Assembly (NCBI GenBank): GCA_018816945.1
Contig: JAHIVC010000007.1
Coordinates: 52,107 to 116,106, forward strand
Reading direction: 5' to 3'
From: Bacteroidota bacterium
GTDB taxonomy: Bacteria; Bacteroidota; Bacteroidia; Bacteroidales; GCA-2711565
DNA: 64,000 nt
In this document: piece by piece, positions 16,823 through 27,400 of the stretch
How the letters are laid out: each line of letters starts with the position of its first letter
Position numbering within the stretch: position 1 is the first letter of the stretch
The notes under the pieces: model-generated
Databases searched by the model: none
The model's input: only the letters and a program-made list of their open reading frames with translations
Told to the model about the DNA's origin: nothing
Program-made: the position numbers and the translations under genes

Positions 16823-18184
16823 ATGAGAACGCTATTTAATTTTTTTACTCATTGTTTGGTGGTGATTGCTTTTGTTTTTACTTCCACAAATGGTTATGCA
16901 CAAACTGATAGCATTCAAAAGATATATAAATTCGATATTAAAGAAGAAATTGCCCCCCCTATCTGGCGATTAACTAAAAATGCTTTTAAAGAAGCAAGGG
17001 AAATAAATGCTGATTTGATTCTGATACACATGAATACCTACGGCGGCATGCTTGATGCTGCAGATTCAATACGTACTATCATTCTTCAATCCGAAATCCC
17101 TGTTTATGTTTTTATTGATAATAATGCCGCATCAGCAGGAGCGCTTATTTCCATTGCTTGTGACCGAATTTACATGAGATCGGGAGCGAATATCGGAGCT
17201 GCAACCGTTGTTGACCAGAGCGGAAAGCCATTACCGGACAAGTATCAATCATATATGCGATCGCTCATGCGATCGACCGCCGAAGCTACAGGTCGCGATC
17301 CTGAAATTGCACAAGCCATGGTTGATCCTAAAATATATATTGAAAATGTAATTGATACAGGAAGCGTACTCACTTTTACCACCTCAGAAGCAATTGCAAA
17401 TAATTACTGCGAGGGTAAAGCCGAAAACATCAACGAAGTATTACGCTTGGCAGAGATTGATAATTATGAAATAATTGAACAAACCATTTCTTCGCTTGAT
17501 CGCATCATTGGATTTTTTATAAAGCCATATATTTCAGGTATTTTAATAGTAATTATTATCGCTGGGGTTTATTTTGAATTACAAACACCCGGTGTTGGGT
17601 TTCCATCCTTTGCAGCTATAGCAGCAGCCATTTTATATTTTGCACCTCTTTACCTTGAAGGTTTAGCCGAAAATTGGGAAATTGTTCTCTTTATTATAGG
17701 TTTGGTTTTAGTGGCAATTGAAATTTTCGCCATTCCAGGATTTGGATTTATCGGGATTTCAGGCATCATATTAATTGTTGCAGGGCTTACCCTGAGCATG
17801 GTTGATTCAATAATATTAGATGGACAACTTGTTAATTTCACCAGGCTGTATGAAGCCTTCTTCACAGTCGTAACTGCTATCTTTTTATCGGTTGTATCTT
17901 CGATTTGGTTTAGTAAGAAGTTATTTACATCTACGATATTTGGACATTTAGCTTTGGATTCTACACAGAAAACCGAAAATGGGTTCAGTACTTCAGATGC
18001 TGAATACAAACAAATGATTGAACGCTTGGGCGTGGCCCAGACTAATTTACGACCTGCCGGAAAAATTCAAATTGACGATAAATATTTTGATGCCACTGCA
18101 TTGACCGGATTTATCGAAAAAGGCACCAAAATAATGGTAGTAAAATACGAAACAGCGCAATTATTTGTTGTTAAGGCTGAATAA
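16823..18184 (+). CDS. NfeD-family membrane serine protease
   Basis: A long-form NfeD (NfeD1b, 453 aa). A signal peptide (about 1-26, ending NGYAQ) is followed by a ClpP-like serine protease domain: the segment [10 protein letters not shown] (about 110) carries the likely nucleophile Ser, and a Lys in the LPDKYQSY region is the likely base. Then come four hydrophobic segments (about 235-350) and a C-terminal OB-like NfeD domain. Such proteins usually act with a stomatin/flotillin partner, which is not seen here. The macro-domain gene starts one base after its stop. Confidence 0.92.
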   Translation: MRTLFNFFTHCLVVIAFVFTSTNGYAQTDSIQKIYKFDIKEEIAPPIWRLTKNAFKEAREINADLILIHMNTYGGMLDAADSIRTIILQSEIPVYVFIDNNAASAGALISIACDRIYMRSGANIGAATVVDQSGKPLPDKYQSYMRSLMRSTAEATGRDPEIAQAMVDPKIYIENVIDTGSVLTFTTSEAIANNYCEGKAENINEVLRLAEIDNYEIIEQTISSLDRIIGFFIKPYISGILIVIIIAGVYFELQTPGVGFPSFAAIAAAILYFAPLYLEGLAENWEIVLFIIGLVLVAIEIFAIPGFGFIGISGIILIVAGLTLSMVDSIILDGQLVNFTRLYEAFFTVVTAIFLSVVSSIWFSKKLFTSTIFGHLALDSTQKTENGFSTSDAEYKQMIERLGVAQTNLRPAGKIQIDDKYFDATALTGFIEKGTKIMVVKYETAQLFVVKAE

Positions 18185-18185
18185 A

Positions 18186-18704
18186 ATGGGCGTTTCAATA
18201 CAATTACTTCAGGGTGACATCACCAAACTTAAGGTTGATGTTATTGTGAACGCTGCCAATAACAGTTTACTTGGAGGTGGTGGTGTAGATGGAGCCATTC
18301 ATAGAGCAGCCGGGCCTGAATTGCTTAAGGAGTGTAAAACCCTTAATGGTTGTGAAACAGGCAAAGCTAAAATCACAAAAGCTTATAAATTACCTTACCT
18401 TTATATTATTCATACAGTTGGGCCAATTTGGACAGGTGGACAATCAGGTGAAAGAGAACTATTAAAAAGTTGTTATCATGAATGCCTGAAATTAGCTAAA
18501 GTGATGGGATTTAAAACAATTGCCATCCCTAATATTAGTACCGGAGTATATGGATTTCCGAAATTGGAAGCTGCTGAAATTGCTTTAAAGGAGGTTAGCA
18601 TTTTTACCAAACTAAATGAAATTCCACTCACAATTTACTTCGTTTGCTCTGACATCGACAATTATGAACTTTATAGACAAAAACTATCTTCTTTTCGTCT
18701 CTAA
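18186..18704 (+). CDS. Macro-domain ADP-ribose hydrolase
   Basis: A single macro domain of 172 aa that binds ADP-ribose and probably removes O-acetyl-ADP-ribose or ADP-ribosylation (YmdB/MacroD type). Conserved parts are [24 protein letters not shown] (substrate loop) and ISTGVYGFP (diphosphate loop). The frame extends upstream to a TTG at 18165 inside nfeD, but the ATG at 18186 gives the normal family N-terminus. The one-base gap after nfeD suggests coupled translation; a functional link is unknown. Confidence 0.93.
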   Translation: MGVSIQLLQGDITKLKVDVIVNAANNSLLGGGGVDGAIHRAAGPELLKECKTLNGCETGKAKITKAYKLPYLYIIHTVGPIWTGGQSGERELLKSCYHECLKLAKVMGFKTIAIPNISTGVYGFPKLEAAEIALKEVSIFTKLNEIPLTIYFVCSDIDNYELYRQKLSSFRL

Positions 18705-18868
18705 AATCATACCTTAAGTCTATAAGATTTACATATTGATATATCTCTATTTCTTATTCAAGAAAGGAATAATGAATTCCTTTACCTTTGCAACTTTAAC
18801 AGAGTATTCAAGTTGCATTAGCACAATTATTTCAAATAAAAATCAAATACAGATCCTGTTTTTTGGAT

Positions 18869-21310
18869 ATGGACAAACTCTTAATCAGACTATCAATTTT
18901 AGGTATTGCCATTTTATTAAGCCTGCCCTCTTATTCAATAATTATAAGAAAAAAGCTTTTAGTCAATAGAACCATTGAAGTTCCAATAATAGATGGAGTT
19001 CTTAATGATAAGGCTTGGATAAATGCTGCGGTGGCAAATAATTTTGTACAAGTAGATCCATACAACGGTGCCCCAAGTACTTTAAAATCTGAAGTTAAAT
19101 TCATCTATGATGATGAAGCAATTTATATTGGAGCTATGCTGTTTGACACAGCACCAGATAGCATTATGAATGAATTATCTAAACGCGATGAGTTAGGTGT
19201 TTCGGACAATTTTGGGGTACATATTGATCCCTTTAATGACGCTTCAACTACGTATAGTTTTTTTATTAACCCTGCAGGAGTTCAAATGGATGGAAAGCTG
19301 GCAGCAAACAGCAATCATGAAGATAGAAATTGGGATGCGGTATGGGAGAGTACAACACAAATTGTGGAAAATGGATGGGTGATTGAAATAAAAATCCCAT
19401 ATGCTGCCTTACGCTTTCCAAAAAAAGACATTCAACTTTGGGGCATTAATTTCTTCAGGGAAATTAAAAGGTACAGAGAAAAAAATTCCTGGAATTTTGT
19501 AGATAAAGGAATTTCAGGTACAACAACTCAAGCCGGTCAGGTGGAAGGTATTACAAACATTATTCCACCACTGCGATTATCGGCAGTACCATATATATCA
19601 GGATATATTGAAAATAATGGCGAAAATGTTGGTTGGGGGAAATCTTATGGATATGGGATGGACATAAAACTTGGAATTAATGAAAGTTTCACACTAGACG
19701 CGACACTTGTTCCTGATTTCAGTCAGGTCCAATCCGATGATAAAATTGTGAACCTTTCACCATTTGAAACATTCTATCAGGAACGACGGCCTTTTTTTAC
19801 TGAGGGCACAGAATTATTTAACAGACAAGATCGCCTTTTTTATTCTCGCAGAGTAGGAAGTCAACCGATTAATCGATCAAACATTTACGATGAATATGAT
19901 GATGATCAAATTTTGTCAAACCCTGATGCAAACCAATTAATTAATGCCAGTAAAATTTCAGGAAAAACAAAATCTGGACTAGGATTGGGAATTTTCAACG
20001 CGATGACAAGCAATACTTATGCAAAAGTGGTTGAACCAAATGGAGATGAAAAACAAATTATAACACAACCTTTCTCGAATTACAACATGGTGGTTCTTAA
20101 CCAATCTTTAAATAACAATTCATTTATTTCCTTCTATAATACAAATGTATACAGAGGGAGGCATGAATACATGGCCAATGTTTCTGGAACAGAAGTACGG
20201 TTGGTTGACAAAAATAATTTCTATGCACTTAGTGGACATTTCCATTTAAGTCAAAAATACTATCCTGATGATGATAATATAATTGGGCACAGTTATCGAA
20301 TTAATCTTGGTAAAATCAGCGGTAAATTCAAATACAATTATTCACAATCTGTGATGAGCGATACATACGACCATAATGATTTGGGATACCTGAGAAATAA
20401 TAACATTATCAAACATCGACTAAGTTTTGATTATAATGAATATAGTCCTCTCTGGAAAGTAATGAATATGTATCATAATGTGGCATTTGAATACTCTTCT
20501 ATTTATCGTCCAAGGGAATTCGCATCTTTTCAGATTAGTACAACGTCGCATACAACACTAAGAAACTATAATTCACTGAGCTTACGCACAGAATTTGAAC
20601 CTAAAGGATCTGAAGACCATTTTGAACCAAGAGTTGATGGTTGGATATATAAAAGGCCAGCCACCTATCAAATTAATTTTTCAAGATCGCCCGATTATCG
20701 AAAAAAATTCTCGACAGACTTCAGATTTACATATGAAGGGACTAATGAAGCTGGAAGAGAAAATATTGATTTTAGCTTAACCCCGAGGTTAAGAATTAAT
20801 GATCAATTTTCAATTAAACTTACTTCTTCACTGAAATTCAATAATAAATCATACGGCTATGTTACAAACAGTTTAGGGAGTAATGATGAACAACTTATCG
20901 TTTTTGGTCAACGCGACGTGCAAACAATTACAAATACTTTGGAATCAAACTATATATTTAATAACACCTCTTCGCTGAGCATACGTATGCGCCATTATTG
21001 GATACGGGCTACCTATAACAATTATTATTATCTACAGGAAGACGGGACTTTAGAACAGAATGAATATGCCGAAAATAATGATTTTAATGTAAATGCTTTT
21101 AATATTGATATGGTTTATACCTGGAATTTTGCCCCCGGGAGTGAGCTTTTATTGGTTTACAAAAACGCTATATATGCCAATGTTGACAGCTCGATAACCA
21201 ATTACTTTGATAACTTGAAATACACTTTTGATTCACCAATCATCAATAGTTTTTCGATTAAAATTTTATATTATATTGATTATCTAAAATTAAAAAGAAG
21301 ATCAAAATAA
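18869..21310 (+). CDS. DUF5916 outer-membrane-type protein, paralogue 1
   Basis: A secreted 813 aa protein: signal peptide (about 1-23), a CBM9-like beta-sandwich (about 33-210) with VPIIDGVLNDKAW and FIYDDEAIYIGA, then a long DUF5916 region rich in alternating aromatic strands that suggests a beta-barrel. The well-conserved middle holds PDFSQVQSD and RRPFFTEGTELF. The final Tyr-rich strand is consistent with outer-membrane insertion. The frame can start at TTG 18863, but the ATG at 18869 is preferred. No function is established for the family. A close paralogue follows 230 bp downstream. Confidence 0.88.
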   Translation: MDKLLIRLSILGIAILLSLPSYSIIIRKKLLVNRTIEVPIIDGVLNDKAWINAAVANNFVQVDPYNGAPSTLKSEVKFIYDDEAIYIGAMLFDTAPDSIMNELSKRDELGVSDNFGVHIDPFNDASTTYSFFINPAGVQMDGKLAANSNHEDRNWDAVWESTTQIVENGWVIEIKIPYAALRFPKKDIQLWGINFFREIKRYREKNSWNFVDKGISGTTTQAGQVEGITNIIPPLRLSAVPYISGYIENNGENVGWGKSYGYGMDIKLGINESFTLDATLVPDFSQVQSDDKIVNLSPFETFYQERRPFFTEGTELFNRQDRLFYSRRVGSQPINRSNIYDEYDDDQILSNPDANQLINASKISGKTKSGLGLGIFNAMTSNTYAKVVEPNGDEKQIITQPFSNYNMVVLNQSLNNNSFISFYNTNVYRGRHEYMANVSGTEVRLVDKNNFYALSGHFHLSQKYYPDDDNIIGHSYRINLGKISGKFKYNYSQSVMSDTYDHNDLGYLRNNNIIKHRLSFDYNEYSPLWKVMNMYHNVAFEYSSIYRPREFASFQISTTSHTTLRNYNSLSLRTEFEPKGSEDHFEPRVDGWIYKRPATYQINFSRSPDYRKKFSTDFRFTYEGTNEAGRENIDFSLTPRLRINDQFSIKLTSSLKFNNKSYGYVTNSLGSNDEQLIVFGQRDVQTITNTLESNYIFNNTSSLSIRMRHYWIRATYNNYYYLQEDGTLEQNEYAENNDFNVNAFNIDMVYTWNFAPGSELLLVYKNAIYANVDSSITNYFDNLKYTFDSPIINSFSIKILYYIDYLKLKRRSK

Positions 21311-21488
21311 GTATACTAAATCTGATCTTTAGTATGTAAGATTTCAATATTCGTCTATCTCTTTATTTGAATTAACTTTAACCACGTATTTAAATTAGAT
21401 TTTATCCTAATTTCAAGGCCAATTATAAAAATCGGCATCATATCTTATTGGTTCTGGGCGAAACTTAACTACTAAGGATAAGATCCTG

Positions 21489-21496
21489 TATTTTTG
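21489..21496 (+). promoter_or_regulatory. -7 box for DUF5916 paralogue 2
   Basis: TATTTTTG matches TAnnTTTG and lies 71 bp before the preferred ATG at 21567. It shows that the second paralogue may have its own promoter. Confidence 0.4.
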
Positions 21497-21566
21497 AACT
21501 TTATAAAATATTTTATGCATTTAACCTTCGGAAACAAAAATGACAAACCTTCACTCAAACTTAATT

Positions 21567-24011
21567 ATGATCAACAAAAGTCTTAAGATTTTCATTTTTG
21601 GGATTGCCATTCTGTTGAATCAACCCACGTACTCACTGAATCAAAAAAAAGTCTTACAAGCAAAAAGAACGAATGAGGTTCCTATAATCGATGGTGCATT
21701 GAACGATAAAGCATGGGTAAGCGCGACTATTGCAACAAATTTTATTCAAATTGAACCTTACAATGGTTCGCCTGCTTCACAAAAATCGGAAGTAAAATTC
21801 ATTTATGATGATGAGGCTATATACATAGCCGCGATGCTGTATGATACAGCCCCCGATAGTATCGTGAGCGAGCTATCAAAACGAGACGATTTGGGTATCT
21901 CCGATAATTTCGGGATACATATTGATCCATTTAATGACGCCTCCATTGCTTATAGTTTTTCGGTAAATCCAGCCGGGGTGCAAATGGATGCCAAGGTTGG
22001 GGAAGATAGCCGTCATGATGATAAAACCTGGGATGCTGTTTGGGAAAGTAAAACCCAAGTTGTGGAGAACGGATGGATTGTTGAAATCAGGATTCCTTAC
22101 TCCGCTTTACGATTTCCAAAAAAGGATATACAGCGTTGGGGTATTAACTTTCTCAGAGAAATAAAACGGTATAAAGAAATTGACTCATGGAATTTTGTTG
22201 ATAAAGAAATTGCCGGAACAAAAACCCAAGCCGGTGAAATAGAAGGTATTTCGAACATCATTCCTCCTCTTCGACTATCTGCCGTCCCATATTTATCAGG
22301 ATATATCGAAAATAATGGTGAAAATATTGGATGGGGCAAATCGTATGGCTATGGGATGGATGTAAAGCTGGGCATTAATGAAAGTTTCACACTTGATGCT
22401 ACTTTAATCCCCGATTTCAGCCAGGTTCAATCGGATGACAAAATAGTCAACCTGTCACCATTTGAAACCTTTTATCAGGAACGTCGGCCATTTTTCACCG
22501 AAGGCACTGAATTATTTAACAGGAATGATCGTATCTTTTATTCGCGAAGGGTGGGTACTAAACCGATCAACTATAACAGTGTAAAAAATGAGTACGATCA
22601 GGATAAGGTTATATCAAATCCGGAAACGACCCAATTAATCAATGCAACTAAAATTTCGGGAAAAACACATTCAGGGTTAGGATTGGGAATTTTTAATGCA
22701 ATGACATCAAATACTTATGCAAAAGTGATTGACGAATTGGGAAATGAAAAACAATATCTTACTCAACCTTTTACCAATTATAATATGGTTGTTGTCGATC
22801 AATCCCTTAAAAACAACTCATTTGTTTCATTCTATAATACCAATGTATATCGTGGAAGTAATGAATACATGGCCAATGTGACGGGGACAGAAGTGAGATT
22901 TGTAGATAAAAGCAATTATTATGCTGTAAGCGGTCATTTTCATCTAAGTCAAAAATACAATCCAAAGCAAGACAATGTGTTTGGGCACAGCTACCAATTC
23001 AGTGTCGGTAAAATAAGTGGTAAATTTAAATACAATTATTCTCAATCGGCTATGAATGATACATACGACCATAATGATTTGGGTTATTTATCACACAATA
23101 ACAATCTTAATCATGACTTAAATTTTTCTTATAACGAATATCGACCTTTCTGGAAAGTAATGGACATGTCGAATAGTATTAGTTTTGAACATTCTACGCT
23201 ATACAAACCCAGAAAATTTTCAAGATTTTCAATAAGTACAAGGTCACGGACTACACTTCGTAATTACACTTCACTGAATCTAAATACTACTATTGAACCG
23301 AAAGGATCTGATGATTATTTTGAGCCAAGAGTTGATGGCTGGGTTTACAAAGAGCCTGCAAGTCATAATTTCAACTTCTTCATATCACCAGATTATCGAA
23401 AAAAATATGTAACTGATATCAAGTTTAATTATACCGGAACAACAGAAAAAGGGAGAAATAGTATTCTGTTTAGTTTAAGTCAAAGAATAAGAATTAGTGA
23501 TCAGTTTAATATGATAATAACTTCTGAATTTAAAAATGACAATAAATCATATGGATACGTAAATGACAGTATAAATACCAACAATAATCAGGTAATTATA
23601 TTTGGACAACGGGATGTAAGAACAGTAACCAACACCATTGAATCTAGTTACATTTTTAATAATAAATCTTCTTTGAGTTTACGTTTGCGACATTATTGGA
23701 TTCGAGCTCAATATCATAACTACTATGATTTGCAAGTAGATGGATCCTTAATTCAAAATAATTTTAAGGAGGATAACGATTTTAATGTAAATGCTTTCAA
23801 CATTGATATGGTTTACACCTGGAATTTTGCTCCCGGAAGTGAGCTTTTATTAGTTTACAAAAACGCTATATATGCCAATGTTGATAGCTCGGTAAACAAT
23901 TACTTTGATAATTTAAGATATACTTTTGATTCACCAATCATCAATAGTTTTTCGATCAAAATTCTTTACTATATTGACTACCTGAATATTAAAAAAAACA
24001 AACGTAAATAG
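21567..24011 (+). CDS. DUF5916 outer-membrane-type protein, paralogue 2
   Basis: Same architecture as the preceding gene: signal peptide, CBM9-like domain starting VPIIDGALNDKAW, and a DUF5916 barrel-like region. The two proteins align from end to end with few gaps and share PDFSQVQSDD and FFTEGTELFNR exactly. I choose ATG 21567 (814 aa) because it gives a signal peptide of the same length as paralogue 1; the frame also offers ATG 21540. DNA near the 3' ends has identical runs of 32 and 35 bases (21155-21186 with 23853-23884, 21224-21258 with 23922-23956), pointing to strong constraint or gene conversion. Confidence 0.88.
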   Translation: MINKSLKIFIFGIAILLNQPTYSLNQKKVLQAKRTNEVPIIDGALNDKAWVSATIATNFIQIEPYNGSPASQKSEVKFIYDDEAIYIAAMLYDTAPDSIVSELSKRDDLGISDNFGIHIDPFNDASIAYSFSVNPAGVQMDAKVGEDSRHDDKTWDAVWESKTQVVENGWIVEIRIPYSALRFPKKDIQRWGINFLREIKRYKEIDSWNFVDKEIAGTKTQAGEIEGISNIIPPLRLSAVPYLSGYIENNGENIGWGKSYGYGMDVKLGINESFTLDATLIPDFSQVQSDDKIVNLSPFETFYQERRPFFTEGTELFNRNDRIFYSRRVGTKPINYNSVKNEYDQDKVISNPETTQLINATKISGKTHSGLGLGIFNAMTSNTYAKVIDELGNEKQYLTQPFTNYNMVVVDQSLKNNSFVSFYNTNVYRGSNEYMANVTGTEVRFVDKSNYYAVSGHFHLSQKYNPKQDNVFGHSYQFSVGKISGKFKYNYSQSAMNDTYDHNDLGYLSHNNNLNHDLNFSYNEYRPFWKVMDMSNSISFEHSTLYKPRKFSRFSISTRSRTTLRNYTSLNLNTTIEPKGSDDYFEPRVDGWVYKEPASHNFNFFISPDYRKKYVTDIKFNYTGTTEKGRNSILFSLSQRIRISDQFNMIITSEFKNDNKSYGYVNDSINTNNNQVIIFGQRDVRTVTNTIESSYIFNNKSSLSLRLRHYWIRAQYHNYYDLQVDGSLIQNNFKEDNDFNVNAFNIDMVYTWNFAPGSELLLVYKNAIYANVDSSVNNYFDNLRYTFDSPIINSFSIKILYYIDYLNIKKNKRK

Positions 24012-24027
24012 AATTCACACATAATAT

Positions 24028-24060
24028 AAAAGGGGTATAAATATTCCCCTTTAATATTAT
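24028..24060 (+). terminator. Terminator after DUF5916 paralogue 2
   Basis: Arms AAAGGGG (ending 24035) and CCCCTTT (24046-24052) with a ten-base AT loop, followed by an AT-rich tail, 17 bp after the stop codon. The tail is not a pure T-run. Confidence 0.55.
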
Positions 24061-24077
24061 CCCCAACATGGAAGAGG

Positions 24078-24200
24078 TTATTCTTCATCGGGTGGTGGTG
24101 GTGGTGGTGGTGGTGGTGGATCCGGAGGAGGTGGTGGTGGTGGATCTGGAACCAGATTCAAGATTTTGGCCTTTCGCCAAATTAAATAATTCTCTTTCAT
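24078..24200 (-). CDS. Predicted 40-residue proline-rich microprotein
   Basis: On the minus strand an ATG at 24200 opens a 40-codon frame ending in TAA at 24078. The product starts MKENYLIWRKAKILNLVPD and continues with two runs of seven and ten prolines separated by an Asp, ending DEE. The underlying DNA is a CCA-codon repeat with CCT, CCG and CCC interruptions. The amphipathic, basic N-terminal part is not repetitive, which favours a real peptide over a bare microsatellite. A minus-strand TAATTTTG box at 24327-24334 could drive it, divergent from a mirror-image box for the CHAT gene. I know no family for it. Translation is unproven. Confidence 0.45.
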   Translation of the reverse strand: MKENYLIWRKAKILNLVPDPPPPPPPDPPPPPPPPPPDEE

Positions 24201-24326
24201 GGCAATTGATTTAAATATTTTTCTACTCTATCCTAGCTTTTCGAATTCCGCTAAAAATGCTGACATTTCATAGTTTTATACCCTAGTTCGTCATTTGTCC
24301 ACAAAAACCCCCATGTATTTTCATTA

Positions 24327-24369
24327 CAAAATTATAAACGGCACATTATCTGCGATTAAGATAATTTTG
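24327..24369. promoter_or_regulatory. Divergent promoter pair between microprotein and CHAT gene
   Basis: TAATTTTG occurs on the minus strand at 24327-24334 and on the plus strand at 24362-24369. Together with the adjoining base they form a nine-base inverted repeat (24327-24335 and 24361-24369). Both match TAnnTTTG exactly and would give leaders of roughly 95-120 nt. No -33 TTG is evident on either side, so an activator or alternative sigma factor may be needed (inference). Confidence 0.5.
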
Positions 24370-24470
24370 CTTTAAAACACACATGCAACTAACTTAAATA
24401 TAGGAATATTATATCTTGCTAAAAAAAAAATTATAAATTAGCCTGCCAAAACCTATTTTGATTCGCTAAC

Positions 24471-27400
24471 ATGATATTTATGATCCCCCAGATAAAAAGA
24501 TCAGTCTTTTTGATAAGCATTTTGTTTTTAATGTTTTATGGATCGAACTTAAAGTCCCAAAATAATCATCTTGACACGCTCAGATCAGTCAGTTATTTTA
24601 TTAAAAACCAATCGGGTACACTCAAATCTAATCCCGATTCAATAAAAACTTATTACTATAACACTTTGGGGAAAGCTTATTTATTAAATGATAAAGATTT
24701 TCAGCAATTAACATTATCTTATATTGCACACTTTTTTGTACAATTAAGGATTCCGGATTCTTGTCGAAAATACGTTGATCTTGCCACTTCTTATACTCAT
24801 CAAAATAAGATAGTAATCTCTGCAGCCAATTATGAACTGAACAGATCACTCTACACCTCCTTTTTTTATTTACAAGACTACCCTAAAACAATTCAGTACA
24901 TAAAAGAATCTTTTAAATATCCAATTCACAACTACCCCAATAAAGAATATGAAAAACTTACAGCATTTGAGCTCTTAAGCAGTTCATTTGAGAAGCTTGA
25001 GAAATATGACTCTGTGGCTGTTTATGTTGAAGAATCGGATAAAATCCTGAAACTTATGCAAAATCCATATAAAGATTTTCTTTTAAGAAACATATGTAAA
25101 AAAGGAAGTATTCTAAGTGCTAAAGGTAAAAGTCATGATGCTCTAAATGAATTATTAAAATCAGAATCATTAATTGATAATCACAATCCATCCCAATTAG
25201 CTGCATATATTTATAATAAAATCGGAAATATTTATTATACTATCAGAGAATTGGACAAATCTATTCAATATCACGAAGAAGCCCTTCGTATCTATCAACT
25301 CTTGAATTTCCCCCTGAACTCTTATTATACTTCAAAATATTCGGATATAGCCCGTTCATACCTTTTAATGAATAGAAATGAAGAAGCCTTATCTTCATTT
25401 ATAAAGGTTATTCCGATAAAATCCGAATTAAGTGATCCGACTATTATGCATTCTTATCAAAATATAAGTGCGGTATATATGCAAATGGATTCACTGGAAC
25501 AAGCCAATAATTATCTAAAAAAATCTATGGTTGTTCTGAATAAATATTATAAAGGGAAGTCTCCGATTACCTATGCCAACGCCATATTTTATTACGGCCA
25601 TTTCTTAATTGAACGACTTTGTAATCCTGAAGGCGTAAAATTAACAAATCAAGCAATAAAAATCTACAAGGAGCAATTTGGAGAAAAACATCCTGATTTA
25701 GCGGATTGCTACCAATATCTTGGCTTAGCCAAATCACTCATTGATCAGGATATAGACAGTGCACTTTTTTATTATCAAAAAGCACTAATTACAAATGACT
25801 TAACATTTAATGAAACCTCATTATTTCAAAATCCAAAAGTTGAAAATGCACTATCTAAAAAAATCCTACTTAATATTTTACGAAATAAGATTGATGCACT
25901 TACTATAAAAATCCAGAAATCGAAAAATTTACAAGAAAGTATAGCTTATACAGAAGTAATGAATTCAACCCTATTGCTGGCTATAGAAACTGTTGGGAAC
26001 ATTCGTAATTCTTTTACATCCCTCGATAGTAAATTAAAGATGAATGAGAAGTCAGAATATTTTTTTTCAAAATTGATTGCCTCATCCTTTCTTCTTCATA
26101 AACTTACCAATGAAAATAAATACTTGTATGATGCGTATGTATATACTGAAAAAAGTAAGCTCGCCACATTAAATGAGTTAATTAATGAGAATAGCGCTAA
26201 AATATCCGGGGGCGTTGCACCTGAATTGATAAAACAGGAAAAAGATTTACGGATTAGAAAAGGGGAACTTACAAATGAATTATACAATGCTCAAATATCA
26301 AATAATTCTGATCAAAAAAGAAAAGAAATATTATCAAATGAGTTGTTTATTATTGATCAGAAAATAGATATTCTAACGTCGAGATTAGAAAATCAGTATA
26401 AGAATTATTATAAATTGAAGTATCAGAATCGACAACTTGATATTGAATCAATTCAAGAAATGATAGCAGATGAACAAGCGATTATTGAATATTATCTTTC
26501 TGATTCTATAATCTATGAATTTATAATTACAAAAAATGATTTTTCAGTATTTGAAAAGAAAATTGATTCAACTTTTCTAAATAATATTTATGCTATCACA
26601 AAAATCTTTAAGACCAATACTTTTACGCACTTTGATTTAAAGCAATTTTACACTTTTAAAGAAAAGTCATTCCAATTATATCAAATCCTGATTGAGCCAT
26701 TAGGTACAATAATAAAAGATAAAGAACTTATCATCATACCGGATAAAGAATTATTACAATTACCATTTGAGGTTCTCCTTACAGATCAAGATTTGAGTAT
26801 TTCAAATTTTCGTGGACTTTCTTATTTAATAAAGGATTATCCTATTAGTTATTCATATTCAACTGAATGGTTATTTGTTCAGAGAACTGTGAATATAGCA
26901 AAAAAGAATCTATTAGCGATTCTCCCTTCGTACGACAAGTTAATTGATTATGAGAGTTTAATTCTACATGAGAACAAAAACTTTGAGAAAGATTTGTTTC
27001 AACCTATACCTGCTGCTATTGAAGAAGTTAAAAATATCTCCAAATTGATTGATGGTAAAATTCTTGAATCAGAAAATGCAACAGAAGAAAATTTTAAAAG
27101 AATGGCTGGAAATTATTCAATCTTGCACTTTGCAATGCATACTGTTATTGATAATAATAATCCAATGTTCTCAAAGTTGGTTTTTACTCCTCAACCAAAC
27201 GACTCTGCTACCAAAGAAGACAATTTGCTTAACACCTATGAAATATTTAATTTAAATCTTAATGCGCAAATGGTTATCCTTAGTTCGTGCAATACAGGAA
27301 ATGGAAATTTGCAGAAAGGCGAAGGTATCATGAGCATGGCCAGAGGATTTATGTATGCCGGATGTAAAAGCTTAGGGATTACCTTATGGTCGGTTGATGA

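Noticed and set aside
18857..18865. -7-like box (TGTTTTTTG) ahead of DUF5916 paralogue 1
   Set aside because: It sits only 4 bp before the ATG, lacks the TA of the consensus, and would place the transcription start inside the coding region.
18736..18969. 77-codon plus-strand frame before DUF5916 paralogue 1
   Set aside because: It overlaps the signal-peptide region of the DUF5916 gene in another frame and has no family resemblance.
24069..24215. Plus-strand frame across the GGT repeat (polyvaline) and another frame giving polyglycine
   Set aside because: The polyvaline product has no sensible features and the polyglycine frame lacks a start codon. The minus-strand proline-rich frame is the better candidate.
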